Origin: Isoptericola cucumis
GTDB taxonomy: Bacteria > Actinomycetota > Actinomycetes > Actinomycetales > Cellulomonadaceae
NCBI RefSeq assembly: GCF_014635665.1
Contig: NZ_BMDG01000001.1
Location: forward strand, 248,001 to 312,000
Direction: 5' to 3'
Length of the DNA: 64,000 nt
Below, one piece after another: positions 60,273 to 64,000 of this stretch. Position numbers and translations under genes: made by a program. Below the pieces are notes generated by a model that saw nothing but the letters and a program-made list of their open reading frames with translations, was not told where the DNA came from and made no database searches. Position 1 is the stretch's first letter; every line of letters starts with the position of its first letter.

Positions 60273-64000
<3,728 letters not shown>

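Overview
The window is very GC-rich (well above 70 percent by eye) and almost fully coding. It looks like chromosome of a high-GC actinobacterium. Markers are mycothiol synthase (mshD), a 68-residue BldC regulator, a DUF3073 protein, a monomeric isocitrate dehydrogenase, a compact actinobacterial Tad pilus locus with DUF4244, and the order sterol-carrier protein / purF / purM / DUF3073 / bldC. A Cellulomonas/Isoptericola/Cellulosimicrobium-type member of Micrococcales is my best guess; genus cannot be fixed from the sequence alone. No rRNA, CRISPR, integrase, transposase or prophage was seen, so this is core or near-core chromosome rather than an island.

Layout. 1-9640: a Cys-Cys-ending small protein with an ArsA-type ATPase, an ECF sigma factor with a membrane partner, M18 aminopeptidase, an MrfA-like helicase, a CitE-like lyase and a secreted S15 peptidase. 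9643-9762: ten tandem copies of a 12-bp unit. 9823-14198 (minus): a translationally coupled Tad/Flp pilus operon. 14289-17179: an MFS exporter with its ArsR-type regulator, a striking 13-bp-phased operator array, and a HAD phosphatase. 17442-23297: GNAT, acetyl-CoA synthetase with a CRP-like site, secreted M14 carboxypeptidase, mshD. 23348-28504: a phosphate block, in which ppk1-mutT1 converges on a DUF47-PiT operon, with a PHO-box-like element in front of each. 28792-37646: sugar transporter, MarR/DHA2 efflux pair, second MarR, tyrosine phosphatase, msrB, DEAD-box helicase, M50-like protease. 37756-44764: HesB-like protein, tRNA-Lys, PanE-like reductase, GDPD, MscS channel, VanY-like peptidase, zincin, and a tRNA Glu-Asp-Phe cluster. 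44926-53905: envelope proteins, bldC, DUF3073, purM/purF, a secreted nuclease with a possible third PHO box, SCP protein, SPOUT methyltransferase. 53977-59616 (minus): a dipeptide-type ABC importer. 59841-64000: NTF2-like protein, RNB ribonuclease, and the truncated icd.

How it works together. The clearest theme is phosphate. Predicted PhoP/PhoB-type direct repeats sit before the Pi importer operon, before polyphosphate kinase and, more weakly, before an extracellular nuclease. That suggests co-ordinated Pi scavenging, import and polyphosphate metabolism. A second theme is expression style: about fifteen genes have a -10-like hexamer ending about 6-8 nt before the start codon and no Shine-Dalgarno, as expected for leaderless mRNAs, while overlapping ATGA/GTGA junctions couple genes inside operons. 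Many gene ends carry long, perfect GC-rich hairpins without a U-tract.
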